Below, in pieces: positions 40,355 to 52,749 of a stretch of 64,000 nt of DNA. A program made the translations under genes and the position numbers. The number at the start of each line of letters is the position of its first letter. Within the stretch, counting starts at the first letter, position 1. The stretch is from contig JACEVL010000462.1 in NCBI GenBank assembly GCA_020284085.1, positions 168,723-232,722 on the forward strand, read 5' to 3'. The notes below the pieces were generated by a model that worked only from the letters and a program-made list of their open reading frames with translations, was not told the DNA's origin and did not search any database. Source of the DNA: Aporrectodea caliginosa. Taxonomy: Eukaryota; Annelida; Clitellata; Crassiclitellata; Lumbricidae.

Positions 40355-40985
40355 AACGTTCGTGCATTGCACCTCCGCCACTTTGTGCCAGTCTCAGTGC
40401 CAGTCCCAAGCCTGGAAGAAGGAGGAGGGCGACGCTAATGGTCTTTGTTACCACACAGCCAGTCGTTTAAAAGAAAATACTACTACTGCCACTGTTTGCT
40501 CTCTGACAGTGCCAATCTTAAAACCTAGATGAAGGAGGCGGGCGACGCTAATGATTTTTTTTATTACACTGAAACTACTACTGCACACTTGTTAGAAGGA
40601 ATGGTTAAAACTGTTCAAAACAGTTACATACCTCTTTTATGCGAGCTAGGTATTCATTCTATAAGTTTAAGCAGAAAAGCCAGTCCTTCAGTAGACACCT
40701 CTGAATCACTTTTGTCCACGCTATATTATTCTCATTTTCGTTCAATCGTTAAGGTACGTTTGGGGTCTCTGATACAAGTATTGTGATAAAAATGTTTGAT
40801 GCAAATAAAGTGATGCTATATATTTCTCTAGTGAGTTTAATTTCCAGATTTAACTCCGCCACTACTCGTAATCTGGTTGTGCCAGTCCCAAACCTGTAGA
40901 AAGGAGGAGGGCGACGTTGTTATCTTTGTTATACCACAGCGTCGGCAAACAGCAGCTAACCAAACCAATATCTAGATTGGTAAGT
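40355..40985 (+). repeat. A modules (three copies)
   Basis: CAGTGCCAGTCCCAAGCCTG near 40396, CAGTGCCAATCTTAAAACCT near 40507 and GTGCCAGTCCCAAACCTG near 40878. Each is followed by GGAGG(A/C)GGGCGACG. The frame between the second and third is too short to call. Confidence 0.7.
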
Positions 40986-41114
40986 TTCTCATTGAAGGAG
41001 TTCTGTAAACGTTTGGATTGTTTAGTTACTGTTTAATGACGTTGTATCGCAAATTCGCCACACCTCTAAGATACAGCAATTAAAAGCAGTTGATGCCTAA
41101 ATATAACATCGACC

Positions 41115-41684
41115 TCCACTGCTTTAAAGGTGTCTAACGCATTCATCCCATTGTCTATTATCATTATCATTATCATTATCATTATCATTATCATTATCAT
41201 TATCATTAGCGACATCTAAAGGCAACAAATGCCGTTGACAGCGATAGGAAGGCATTTCTATATACGCATTTTTTTATTGTAGAAATGTACACATCTGGAT
41301 TTTGATTTGGTTAGTTGTTTAACAACACCGTGTCATTACAAAGATGACTAACGTCGCCCTCCTCCTTTCTCCATGCTTTGGACTGGCAGTACCACATTAC
41401 GAGTAGTAGCGAAGTTAAATCTAGAAATTGCAGTAGTACAAGTTCCAGAGTTTTACGACATCTAGTGGCAACAAAGGCCATTGACTTCGAGAGATTAGTA
41501 GACAAACCATTGTTGACAGTTCTCATCGTTCCCATGGCATAATACAGCCGACCGACACAGAATGAATCTGCAAATTAGTTAGTTACTTGCTGCTTAAAGA
41601 CACTTTGTCATAGCAAAAGATGATTTGCGTCACCCTCCTCCTTTATCGAAGCGTGGGATTGGCGCCACCCGAAAACGTCTGTGG
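41115..41684 (-). repeat. A and B modules, minus orientation, with (ATCATT)n
   Basis: TTTAAAGGTGTCTAACGCAT near 41125 is the B leader reversed. GTCGCCCTCCTCCTTTCTCC near 41352 and GTCACCCTCCTCCTTTATCG near 41630 are A modules reversed. A TATCAT repeat lies at 41157-41210. Confidence 0.7.
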
Positions 41685-41691
41685 CATAGTG

Positions 41692-42063
41692 CAGTGCTTC
41701 CCAAAGTGGTGGTCCGCGGACCGGTGCCGGTCCGCGAGCTCTCAGTTGCCGGTCCGCAAAGTGAGTAAAGAAACTGGTCAAATAGTCTCAGAATCAAGAA
41801 ATTGCTATTACATTTTTAAAAGTTATAATAAAAAAACACTTATTATAGCATTTAAAGGGCAGTAGAGTCATAGAATTGGCTAAACATGCATTAACATCAA
41901 TTTTAATACATAATGTTGATGAATTTATATTAGGTGATCGAACAAGAGAAATAATTAATAAATTAGGCACCGGTCCTTCTGCAGTGGGAAAGTTCCTGCC
42001 GGTCCGTGGCAATGAAAGTTAATTCATGCCGGTCCGTGACACTGAAAAGTTTGGGAAGCACTG
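41692..42063. mobile_element. hAT MITE, 372 bp, with 8-bp target duplication
   Basis: Perfect 14-bp inverted ends CAGTGCTTCCCAAA / TTTGGGAAGCACTG, with GCATAGTG duplicated at 41684-41691 and 42064-42071. The ends are rich in GGTCCGCGGACCGG and CCGGTCCG(T/C). The interior is AT-rich and non-coding. It is inserted in a reversed patchwork repeat. Confidence 0.93.
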
Positions 42064-42199
42064 GCATAGTGTATTTAGCAATTATTTGTACGAGATAATC
42101 ACGCCATTAGCTGCCATTGCTGTTCACGTCGACATCAGACCCTTTTCTGAGGATTCGACAGCACGTAATAGTGATAATGCTTTTAAAACTCATATATAA

Positions 42200-42760
42200 T
42201 CGGTTGCAATCGTTTTAAAGGTGTCTAACGTGGTCTTCGAATTATTGACGCCGATAGGAAAAATTTCTTGTACAATCCTCAGTGTACAAAAAACACTGTT
42301 AGCGTAGAATTAATTCCTTGTATTATACTTAACGTTGCCACTGTTGCTGAACAAAGATTCAAATGTTTATTTAGAAATTAGAACCATTGTTATTGTAGAA
42401 GTAGTTTCCATTGTTTACAACATCTTGTGGCAAGTTGCCACAAGATGTTGCCACTGGCAACCAGGACCGTTGACGTCTACATTACCCTTCCTATTCATTT
42501 CGAAGTGCCCACTCTAAGCGTTGTTTTGGTAACTTACCTAGTAACGACATGCGTCATAACAAAGTTTATTAGCGTCCCCCTCCTCATTTCTCCATACACG
42601 GGACTGGTAATACCAGAGTACGGTTAGTGGCGGCGTGTCCCACAGTTACTATTGTTGACGTCGAACTTACTTTACCCTTCTATTTAGATATGGTGATTAA
42701 TCGCGGGTGGTTGATATATAAGCATTGGTAAGCTTGTTAAAGGTGTGCAGCCACGATAAT
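42200..42760 (-). repeat. B and A modules, minus orientation
   Basis: TTTAAAGGTGTCTAACGTGG near 42211. ACAAGATGTTGCCACTGGCA near 42440. AGCGTCCCCCTCCTCATTTC and CGGGACTGGTAATACC near 42571-42615. GATATATAAGC with GTTAAAGGTGTGCAGCC near 42712-42752. Confidence 0.65.
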
Positions 42761-43131
42761 TAGGTATCAATTGTAACCAGCATCTAGTGTTGCCATGAAA
42801 TTTGACCTCGACAATATAATCCCCTTACAGGTAGTTCCAAAATCAAGTGAGGCACATACTTGGATAGGACAATAGGTTGAATATAAATTAATTGTTTTTG
42901 CGAGAGATTGATATGGGCGTTTAAAAGGGAATTAAGTTGCATCTGAAGCCAATGAAAAGCTTCTCTATTTGAAAATTCGTCACTTCAACTCTGTCAAAAC
43001 TCATCATTAAGTACGTGACAAACTAAACACTTTGAAACGAATTAAATTTTCTTCGTACAAAACGTATGAAAGTCAGCAACTGCAAAAGTTCAGCTCGAGG
43101 GAGGAGAGAAGCTTAGTTAAACTGTTGTTGA

Positions 43132-43430
43132 GGTGCTCGATGGCATAGTGGTTTTATCGTACTGGACTCAATCGAGAGTTCGGTGGTTCAAATCACCGCC
43201 AGGGCAGAAATTTGGTTCGAGTTTTCTGCTCCACCTGCACCCCCTAGCCAACTCAGCTATAATGAGTACACTGACAGTACACTGTCGGTGGGAAGATGAG
43301 ACGGCGATGGAGAGGACTGGCTATCCGTCCTCATATGACGAGGCTAAGAACAGGAAATCGCTAACACTTCATACCCACGTCTACCTCAGGGCTAGCTTAA
43401 GGGACTGCTATTCTTCTTCTAAGAACATAG
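43132..43430 (+). mobile_element. tRNA-derived SINE, family C, copy 1
   Basis: Head GCTCGATGGCATAGTGG (A box) and GGTGGTTCAAATCACCGCC (B box). Body CAACTCAGCTATAATGAGTA, CACTGTCGGTGGGAAGATGA and CCGTCCTCATATGACGAGGC. The tail reads GCTAGCTTAAGGGACTGCT. It lies 5' of exon 3 in intron sequence and aligns with 45668 and 61979. Confidence 0.8.
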
Positions 43431-43919
43431 CACGCCACCTAGCGAATAACCGACAAAGCAGACACACCTTTAGTGATGATGGTTGTTCCTCTCTTGATGT
43501 TGTTAAGCAAAGCCGTTGCACCAAAGCAGCTTCCAGCTTCCAGCTCTCCTATTATCCGACTCTTTTGTCGACCTGAGGAAAATTTCGGTTAACAAGTTTC
43601 TCACTAGCTCTGTATGATCTTTATAAATACTCTTAATGAAAATAGGAAAGTAAGATAAGGCGGGAAAGATGGATAAACGGGAAAGTTAGAGGTCAATCAT
43701 GGTAAAGGTACGGTAATATTTATGTCCAGGAAATGATGACAAAGTCAAAGAATACGACTATGGCGATGAAGGCGATGGCGTTGACTTTCGATGATGTTGA
43801 TAATGACGATGATGAAGAGTAGTGATGATAATCGTGACTTAGGATGATGATGATGATGACGATGACGATGGTCATCAGGATGAGTATGACCATAAGTGAT
43901 GATGATACGGCAACGCCGA

Positions 43920-44720
43920 TGACAATGATGATCGAGACAGACAGACAGAGCCACAGAGACAAACAGACAGAGACAGACAGACAGAGACAAAGAGAGACAG
44001 ATACAGAGAGACAGACAGACAGATAGACAGACAGAGACAAACAGAGAGATGGACCTTCATCATCTGGAACAGCCAGTAATACGATCGCTGATCCTCTGAC
44101 GAGGAAATAGAAACCGGAAGCTGGATCTCCCTGACGGACGATGACCCTGCCGCGGGTGACGACCTCGAGCGACATGACCCGACCCACTTCCACCTTGACC
44201 CTCTCCGAATAACCGGAGAAGAACTTCAGATGACAGACGATGAACTGAAGACGAAGAACAGAACGAAACAGAAGAAGATTCCTTCTACATCTGGACTGGC
44301 AGCAACTTACCAGGCGCTAGATAAATCCAATCATTGCCATTTAATTTGGAGAATTCTATATCGCTGTCGCCATAGAAGTCCACAGAGTAGATTAGATTAG
44401 TATATGTGAATTTATGCATGCATGCATGCATGTACACTACATCGATGCATGTATGTATGTATATACGAATGCATGAATGCATGTATGCATGTATGTATGC
44501 ATATTATATACATGTATATGCATACATGTATGGATGTATTTATGAATGTATGTATGTATGACATGTATGTATGCATGTACGTATGTATAATTATTATATA
44601 CATGTATTTGTAATAATTATTGTATGTAGCCTATGTATGCATATATGCATGTGTGCATGCATGTATGTATTATGTATAGTATATCCATGTATATGCATGC
44701 ATGAATGTATGTATTTGTAT
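43920..44720 (+). repeat. Simple repeats flanking exon 3: (ACAG)n and (ATGT)n
   Basis: ACAG units run at 43935-44045 right up to the exon 3 donor. ATGT/GCAT-rich sequence fills 44400-44720. Both are intronic apart from exon 3 itself. Confidence 0.85.
44055..44244 (-). CDS. CNBD2-like gene, exon 3 (first half of the CNB fold)
   Basis: The acceptor TCTTCAG opens FIVCHLKFFSGYSERVKVEV. Next come SLEVVTRG and RVIVRQGDPASGFYFLVRG, the beta-roll signature of cyclic-nucleotide-binding domains. It ends ...LLAVPDDE at a weak donor GAAG|GTCCAT that runs directly into a (TCTG)n microsatellite. That donor gives a one-base phase conflict with exon 4. Confidence 0.75.
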
Positions 44721-44800
44721 AATTATGTTCATATGGATATTACTATGGTGTCCGTTGATAATTCCTCTCAAAGGTGCAGCCATTGTTTATATATACGAAC

Positions 44801-45103
44801 CTTCTGAATCTGATCGAGTTCCTCTTCAGACCGCTGCCACTCCTGTCTTCGAAGAACCTCGAGGATCTTCCTGTCGAGCACACCCCTCAGCAGGTCCTTA
44901 TTCGCTGCCCACTTCGTCTGGTAGAAGGAGGGGTCGAAGACATTCTGTCCACCACCATCACCCTCTTCTTCGATCAGCCCCTGCAGATCCTCTGGAGCAC
45001 CCCCCGCCTCCCTGCGTCTCTCTTCCATCGCCAGGGGGCCGAATCTCTGCCACCAGAGGGCGATGCAAACGAGGCGGGAAATGGTGACGAAACGGCGCTT
45101 CCG
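44801..45103 (-). CDS. CNBD2-like gene, exon 2 (101 codons)
   Basis: The acceptor TTCTTTCCCTCCAG is strong. The exon encodes RKRRFVTISRLVCIALWWQR, an acidic linker, FDPSFYQTKWAANKDLLRGV and LEVLRRQEWQRSEEELDQIQ. It ends Lys|GTTCGT in phase 0. The helical region before the CNB fold in this family has the same features. Confidence is high that this is a real exon. Confidence 0.75.
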
Positions 45104-45667
45104 CTGGAGGGAAAGAACAGAACAAAGAACGGCGAATTTGGCGGGAAATGACCCCGATGGAAAACGCGAGAACACAACAATGACGTCTAATATATGTTGT
45201 AGTTTTGTATTCTTCCTTTGTTTTCTTTCTCACCCGATGTAAAAATATGATTCCCTATTTAGAATATTAGACAAAGAAACATAGAACGAGAGCAAGGCTA
45301 TTTAGACCTAATTGGCTTTTACTGTAGGCCTAATGGAAGGACAATCTTACTTACGCAGACGACGTCGAAGGTAAACCTCCGTTCTGCCCACGCGAATTTG
45401 CCGGCGAGCGCAGAGTGAGAAAAAGCTAGACGGAATATTGACGGGCGTATAGATGTGCAAATGAGGAATTATGCATCGAGGAAGAAGAATGCAAAGAAGG
45501 AGAAAAAATGAGAGTACGAAGAAGAATGTGAAGAAAGAGGAAAAGAAGAATGAGAAGGGTAAAAAGAATGCGAAGAAGGAGAAAAAGGAGAAGTATGCGA
45601 AGAAGGATGTGAAGAACAAGAACAAGCAATAGAATAAGAGCAAGAAGAGGGAACAGTATAGTAAAAT

Positions 45668-45945
45668 TTCCAATAGCTCAAGACGTGAGTATTAAGTGTT
45701 AGCGACTTTCGTTTTCTTAGCCTCGGCATATGAAGCCGCGTGGTCAGCCCTCTCCCTCCCAGCCTTTCCGCCGACAGCGGAAGGCTTCAGTGAACTGTGT
45801 ACTCGTTTACACCCGAGTTGGCTATAGAAGGGAATAAATGCGGGCGAAATCTTGAAAAAGTCTGCTGTGATGGGAATTTGAATCCCAGCCTTATGACTGA
45901 CATGTAGTGCAGCAGGCTAACCGCTAAGTTAACACCATTTCTACC
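45668..45945 (-). mobile_element. tRNA-derived SINE, family C, copy 2
   Basis: Reading the minus strand: TAGCGGTTAGCCTGCTGC (A box), GGCTGGGATTCAAATTCCC (B box), CCAACTCGGGTGTAAACGAG, CTGTCGGCGGAAAGGCTGGG, TATGCCGAGGCTAAGAAAAC and GTCGCTAACACTTAA. The body matches copy 1 but the tRNA-like head differs. Confidence 0.75.
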
Positions 45946-46935
45946 TGTATACATATGACCTAATGATGGTAAAATGATGCATAATTAATTTGTTTTGTGA
46001 TAATTATCTCCCTTCCTTTGGTCAGTTTATTTTTTCAATCGTTCGTAGGTCATTACTTCTTTCACCAAGCTCTCCTTGTTTTTGTCGGCAATCTTTCTTA
46101 TTATCTTCGAGGCCTAATAATTAGCTAATTACAACAATAAGACGCGTTTTCGACTAAACAGGACTACACGAACAGCGGTCAAAAAATTGTCCAAGGTCTT
46201 CTCTTCTGTCTGTCTCTGTCTGTCTCTCTGTCTCTGTCTCTGTCTTTCTCTCACTATATTTAGTTAAGTTGAGCCAGATTGTCACGACTATTACCCAAGG
46301 TTGTATCGATATTACGTCATATGCATAGATTTAAATATTGGCTTCTTTGCATATTATATATAATATATATATATATTATATATATATATATATATATGCA
46401 TAGATATTCGCTATGCGTGTTATAAATCTTATTTTCTTATTTTTTTATGATATACAAAACAACTTATCGTATATTTTCAAATACATACGATAGATAAATC
46501 TTGACTATTATCCCTGCAGAGTTGACAAATGAATATATACTTATTTATTTACTATATCCGCTTTTTATAGACTTGCATGTATACGTATATAAATAATATA
46601 CATAGATCAACATAGAATTAGATATAAGTGATATTAATAAAAGGCTGGCTTCGAGCAGCTAATGTCGGCGAAAGGAAATTATGATACTGCGACCTAAGCA
46701 CAATAGTACATACATAAGTATACGCACGCAAAGACATGCACACAAATTTAGAGACCCAGGGACATAAGCACACAATACCACGTCATAATATCATATATAA
46801 AGCTACATAAATACATACATATATACATATATACATACACAAAAAACTAATAACTGCACAGAGATATACATATACCACCATTATAGACAAAAGACAAATA
46901 TTGGTAAAAGCACGTATAGTCAGTAACAGGTGGAA
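45946..46935. other. Intron 1 sequence, AT-rich, no feature recognised
   Basis: It contains (TCTG)n near 46200-46255 and TA-rich runs near 46350-46400. No ORF or repeat family seen elsewhere in the window was recognised. Confidence 0.5.
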
Positions 46936-47015
46936 GTTTGCCCGAGGCAGGTGAGACAATAGAGCCAAGAGAACAGGGGCTATTATCTCTGTCTCAGCAA
47001 CAATCAAAGCCTCAC

Positions 47016-47363
47016 CGGAACTGCCCTCCCAGTCGCTTGCTCTATTCTACTCCAGATTCCAATTTCCTCCACGTTCCTCCTCTTCTCCGATGGACCAGAT
47101 TTCGCCGCTTCCGAGACTCTCCATTCCTTTTCTTCCTTCTCCTCTGATTCAGCACCAAGTTCAAGGTCAGGGTCCGTGTCGAGCTGTTGCTGGTCGATGG
47201 CCTCAACGAACTGCTCCATCGTGATATGTCGTGCCACGAGAGCCATCTCAGAGCTCCTCGTCTTCTCCACATCCGTTACAACTAAGAGACTCCCCGAAGG
47301 TCCCATCTGCTTCGAGGTCAGGGAAGACGAGGACGTCAACGTGGTGGAAGAGCTGTCCTCCAT
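47016..47363 (-). CDS. CNBD2-like gene, exon 1 (116 codons)
   Basis: ATG at 47361-47363 in context TTGCGATGG, with an upstream in-frame stop. It encodes a Ser/Glu-rich, low-complexity N-terminus (VARHITMEQFVEAIDQQQLD, then acidic stretches). It ends ...GRAVP at a strong donor, TTCCG|GTGAGG, in phase 0. Exon 2 begins in phase 0. Being first, it is the least conserved part. An upstream non-coding exon cannot be excluded. Confidence 0.6.
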
Positions 47364-47947
47364 CGCAACGTCTTTCCAGGTCTTCGAGAAGGTATTTGTT
47401 TGGAGAAGAGGGTTTCAAAATGTGAAGATCTTCCGGAAAATTCTGGATGGAAGGCTGTGGAATTCAGAAGTCCTCGAGGAAAGTCTTAGGACTGCAGGAT
47501 TTCAAGGTATTCCAGAGAATTCTTAGGTGGATCTGTGATTTTTGGAAATCAGACGACTTAGAGAAGAAAGTGTTTGGATAAAATTTGGTTTCGGAGTTAA
47601 AAGTCTGAGAAAAATGGCCAGTATGTCGGTTTTGGAATTCATGAGTTTTCGAGAAACTGACTGTGAAGAGAACTACGTATTTTGAAAGAAGATTCAGAGG
47701 TTTCTTCTACTGTCGATTGTCCAATTCACAGGTTTCCAAAGAAAGTTCACTGAAAAAACGATTTAAAGCAATCCATTTTAAAGAAATTCACGCATAGATG
47801 TAAATTAGTAGTGTGACGGTGATGTCCGGACACCAACACTTTTTTTAAAATGGTGGTCACTGTCACCAAGACTTTTTAGCTTAAATATTTTTCCGCCTTA
47901 ACGGCGTTATCTTGCTTTGAAGCAAAGTCAAGCAACGCATACTTCAC

Positions 47948-48371
<424 letters not shown>

Positions 48372-48560
48372 CTTCGTCTATTATTTCAAACTGACACACC
48401 GTAGTATGATTACAAGTCATAGTATGAACGGATGATCACAAGTTATTACAGGAGTCGCATTTAACTGTTTGGCAGCCATGCAAGGCGTCCATCACGTCCT
48501 ACTACTAATTTTACCGATGCCATCTGGCGAATGAAAGGCTGAGTGGACCTTTAGGAAGGT
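48372..48560 (-). repeat. Interspersed repeat R3, copy 1
   Basis: About 185 bases align with 62683-62866: TATTATTTCAAACTG, GAACGGATGATCA, TTATTACAGGAGT, GGCAGCCATGCAAGGCG and GCCATCTGGCGAATGAAAGG. On the minus strand it ends AATAATA-ACGAAGATT then (ATT)n, suggesting the minus strand is the element's sense strand. Confidence 0.75.
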
Positions 48561-49140
48561 AGCGATCTTCTGCTCTTCGTACCATTACCCTAAACTTCCC
48601 ACTCTGTTGACTGTTGTTTTTTTCTATATGGTGCTCTCAGTGTCGTCTGCATTTATCAGTTATGGAACACAGTGTAGACGTGTACTTTGCCACCTGCGAA
48701 AGATCTTAATGTGGCGGATAAAGCAAAGTATACAGTGGAAGGAGGAGAGGGAAAAGGGAAGGGAGATGGAGTGGAGGGAGCTGAGGGAGGAGGGATTGTT
48801 CACCATCACTTTGTGGGGCAAGATCACACCCTTGAATTCAAAGAACAAGCTGAATCGGGTTTTCGAATCCTACCGCAATATAGGCTGCTACATGTTAAAT
48901 GTTCGCCAACTTTCTGCCCGATGACCTTTCGCCAAAACAATGTATATATAATATATGCAGACATATGTATGTATATGTATTATATATATTTATATATATT
49001 ATATAGATTGTATGCTTATATATCAAGGCTCCTTCAACACTCTACTCCTTAATTTATTTCATATATATCGCTTGCGGCAATACCCAAACAACCTCGTGTT
49101 CCTTTTTTTCTTTACATTGTATGTTGACGTTGTTACCAGA
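48561..49140. other. Possible unique sequence, no gene assigned
   Basis: A GA-rich stretch near 48740-48800 lies in overlapping open frames on both strands, none with recognisable motifs. AT-rich repeats follow at 48940-49070. Confidence 0.35.
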
Positions 49141-49267
49141 ATGTGGTTTACCTTCGCTCTTAAGTCCGTAATTCTTCTTCGTTTCGCCGTAGGAGTTTTT
49201 TTTATTTCGATTTTATGCCTAACGTTATCGGCAGCCGCGAGTCCGGTATATTCCCTGCTTAGCCCAG
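49141..49267 (+). CDS. Possible first exon encoding a signal peptide
   Basis: ATG at 49141 has A at -3. It opens MWFTFALKSVILLRFAVGVF, a hydrophobic core continuing to LCLTLSAAASP, typical of a cleavable signal sequence. After ...SLLSP the frame reaches CCCAG|GTAATT, a good donor in phase 1, just before an in-frame stop. No downstream exon was identified, so it may be chance. Confidence 0.3.
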
Positions 49268-49799
49268 GTAATTAATTAATTAGGTACTTTGATGGCGTTC
49301 CTTCATTGTTGTTTATAGTCGTGAATTCCTTTTGTTTCCCGCGAGGAATCGAACGCCTGCGTCGTCAGGGGCTTTACGTCATTGCAGGTGACGTCATCAA
49401 GATTTTTCATAGGTTAATGAACTTAGGTCATTAAGTCACGTGATCGGCCGTAACTTAGAACATCAAAGTGCAATCATTATGGTTAAGCATTAAATCTATA
49501 ATCATGCACATTATTGTCTGTGCTGAATACGCATGCGTACATATATATATGCATGATCATATATGTATGTATGTATGCATGTAGGTATGTATTATATGTA
49601 TGCATTTTGTACGAATGAATATATGCGAGCATACTGTATGCTAGTGTACTTTATACCCATGTGAACTGCATTTTTAGCTTTAAAATCACAGTATGGCACA
49701 ATATAATTGCATACATATCCATACCTTCATACACAATTACACATACATGCACACATACACAAACGATGTCTCCCTCTCCCTCCCTTCCTCCCTCCCTAC

Positions 49800-50095
<296 letters not shown>

Positions 50096-50129
50096 GCCTC
50101 TTCCTCAGTCTCTGTGTCTCTGTGTCCTT

Positions 50130-51015
50130 CAGCTCGCTGAAACAATTCTTGACTTTATAGTGGCAATATCCAAACTAAAAACACGACACTCTACAAACAA
50201 AATTATAAAGTACGCGGATGACAGCTACCTCCTTATTCCATCAACAAATAGCGAATTGATAACGTCCGAAATCGATCATGTCACCAAATGGGCTGATTCT
50301 TGCAATTTAAAACTGAATCATTCTAAGATCCCAAGAGATGATAGTTCGTCGACCAATGAGAGGGTTGGGTGTTGATCTTCCATCTCAAGTTACTCCGGGC
50401 CTCAACCACAGGGTAAAGCACATGAAGATCCTTGGTGTCACTTTGTCAGAACAATTCAACTTCGACACGCATGTTAACAACATTGTCATTAAGGCTAGGC
50501 AGTCAATGTATGCCCTCCGCGTTCTAACTGACACATGGGTTAAAGGGCCAATCTCTGTGTGATGTAACAAATGCTACCACAGTGTCGCGGATGCTCTATG
50601 CGGCCCCGGCGTGGTGGGGCTTTGTGGGGTAGAGGACGCTCTCGTCTTCAGGCAACTATACGGCGACTGGTCCGGTCTCGTTATCTACCGGAATCCTACC
50701 AAAGTTTCGAGCAACTTTGCAGAAAAGCAGACTCTAACCTCTTTTCTACCATCATCAGCAACCCTGCACATGTATTACATCAACTACTGCCTCCCGTGAA
50801 AACTGTTTCATACTCGCTACGTCCCAAAACCCACAATAGAATAATACCCAAGGCAAACTCTCTATCTCGTAAAACATTTGTCACACGGATGCTTTATACT
50901 TAATTTTTTTATATTTGATGATCTTTGTACACCAAAATGCGGTTAGCAGTGGTTTAGTAAGCCAGTAAGTGAGTTGGATTTTCAATAAAGGATATACTTA
51001 CTTACTTACTTACTT
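50130..51015 (+). mobile_element. 5'-truncated Jockey/CR1-like LINE with (CTTA)n tail
   Basis: RT motif KYADDSYLLIPSTNSELI (near 50205) is followed by KWADSCNLKLNHSK. In shifted frames come HMKILGVTLSEQFNFDTHVN, RSRLQATIRRLVRSRYLPES, HVLHQLLPPVKT and LRPKTHNRIIP, then a stop near 50900. The tail AATAAAGGATATACTTACTTAC is shared with 11600 and 57474. At least two frameshifts show it is dead. Confidence 0.88.
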
Positions 51016-51124
51016 ATTCCCATGGATCAGATGGTCTATCGCTAATCCTCCATTTACCGAGCTCACACAGGTGTGTGTACACCTGTTACAGGCACTTAAG
51101 CTAACGTCTTGTATACACAAGACA

Positions 51125-52440
51125 CCTGCCTTTCACAGCATATATATATATATACATATAATTATATGTATATATAAATGTATGTATATATATATATATA
51201 CTCCTTTGTGTGTTCTTGTGTGTACGTGCGCATGTGTTTGTGTGTATGTGTGTGTGTTTATATGTAAGTAAGTAAGTAAGTAAGTAGTTTATTCACCACA
51301 AAATAAAGCAAAATGACAATACACAAATTTTACAAACCGAGTGGTGGGCTACCGGTGAAGTCACATAGGACTCTATATGTGTGTGCATGTGTGTACGTGT
51401 GTGTGTACGTGTGTATGTGACTATGTGCGTGTGTGACTGTGTGTGTGTGTGTGTTTATGTGTGTGTGTGTTTGTGAGTGTATGTTTGGGTGTATGTGTGT
51501 GTATGTGTGTGTATTACAGTGTATATGTGTATGACTGCATGGGTATGTTACCATGTGTGTGTATGCATGTGTCGGATGTTGGGTTTCATCGCGTGTAAAT
51601 TATTGACCAATCTATTTCATGGCGGTCTTCCTGGCATCCATTCACTGATCATCCTCCACACACGTACAAAGACACGCCCACGCACGCATACTCACACATA
51701 CATTCACACCCATACGCACACACACAGAGCACAGATGCCTTTCTATTTTATTTTTCTTATCTAACAGTTAGCTACGATGCGGTTTCTCATCTGGTCTCAG
51801 TCAATAAAACGAATAGCTATAGATGCAAACACACATTGCAATTGCAATTGTAATTGAACACTTATATAGCGTCTTCGTGAGGTTCTTGTAAGGCGCTATA
51901 AAAATGGCCATATGCATACACACATACAGCCAGAGGGGCAAACATAAGTAAAGCTTTGTGGATTGGGCAGCACCACGCATGCGGGGAACAACCATGCAAA
52001 CAAACATAACCGTAAAATAATATATGAGTCCTTTAGTGGACCAAGTACATAGGAAATCCTTTGTACTTGGCCCACTGTTATTCTAAAGGACTCTTAGAAT
52101 TGATCCACACATACATACACACACATACACATACATATTCACACTTACATAAACATACAAACACACATACATATCCAACCAAACATACACACACAAACAC
52201 ACATACACATACAAATTCACACATACATACACATACAAACACACATACAGATCCAAGCATACATACACATACAAACACACATACAGATCCAAGCATACAT
52301 ACACATACAACCACACATACACATGCATATTCACACATACAACCGCACATACACATGCATATCCACACATACAACCGCACATACACATGCATATCCACAC
52401 ATACAACCGCACATACACATGCATATCCACACGCATAGAT
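51125..52440 (+). repeat. Microsatellite belt: (TA)n, (GT)n, (CACATA)n
   Basis: TA-rich at 51140-51205, GT/ATGT-rich at 51375-51570, CACATA-type at 52105-52440. A short TATATAGCGTCTTCGTGAG LINE/SINE tail lies at 51838-51900 (minus sense). The long His/Thr and Cys/Val frames are artefacts. Confidence 0.85.
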
Positions 52441-52690
52441 GTCGATCGCCTCCAACTAAAAGGCATCTGATCTTCCTTCTTCCATCCACGAGAGCACCTG
52501 CTGAGAGGCGCCTGTTACCATGACAACCGTTGACGACACGCGAGATCGTCGGCGGGTGCGTCATTCGAAGGAGATGCCTCTGTTGACCTACAAATCGGAT
52601 CAAAGATTCAGAGGATCGACTGAAAACGCAGCCGAATTGGCCATTTGCTGGCGCCGTCTCCTCCTGGCCGTTCAAGGGGTCTGCACTTCG
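52441..52690. other. GC-richer unique island, possible exon
   Basis: Among microsatellites, the plus strand is open from an ATG at 52520 through RDRRRVRHSKEMPLL, QRFRGSTENAAELAICWRRL and LLAVQG. The minus strand is also open. No family was recognised and the splice sites are unconvincing. Confidence 0.25.
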
Positions 52691-52749
52691 TCTTACATAA
52701 AAAAAGTGCTTTATGCAATTGTATGTATGTATTTATGGCTGGATGGCTG

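Larger units (their letters stand above)
36174..47363 (-). other. CNBD2-like cyclic-nucleotide-binding-domain gene (at least five exons)
   Basis: The minus-strand gene was assembled from five GC-rich exons with splice-site support: 47016-47363, 44801-45103, 44055-44244, 36976-37186 and 36174-36496. Reading phases agree at junctions 1/2, 2/3 and 4/5. Junction 3/4 is off by one base, so the exon 3 donor is wrong or an exon of 3n+2 bases in the 6.9-kb intron was missed. The predicted protein is about 350 aa. The WWQRF segment, single CNB fold and overall order suggest cyclic nucleotide-binding domain-containing protein 2, a vertebrate sperm protein. That name comes from memory of the family and needs a search. 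Introns hold most of the transposon debris of 37-47 kb. Confidence 0.7.

Noticed and set aside
43132..43205. Possible genuine tRNA gene
   Set aside because: A and B boxes are present but the cloverleaf is poor and the sequence continues into a SINE body found elsewhere. The same applies to the heads at 1352, 13410, 21611, 23728, 23921, 24232, 29203, 45880 and 53626.
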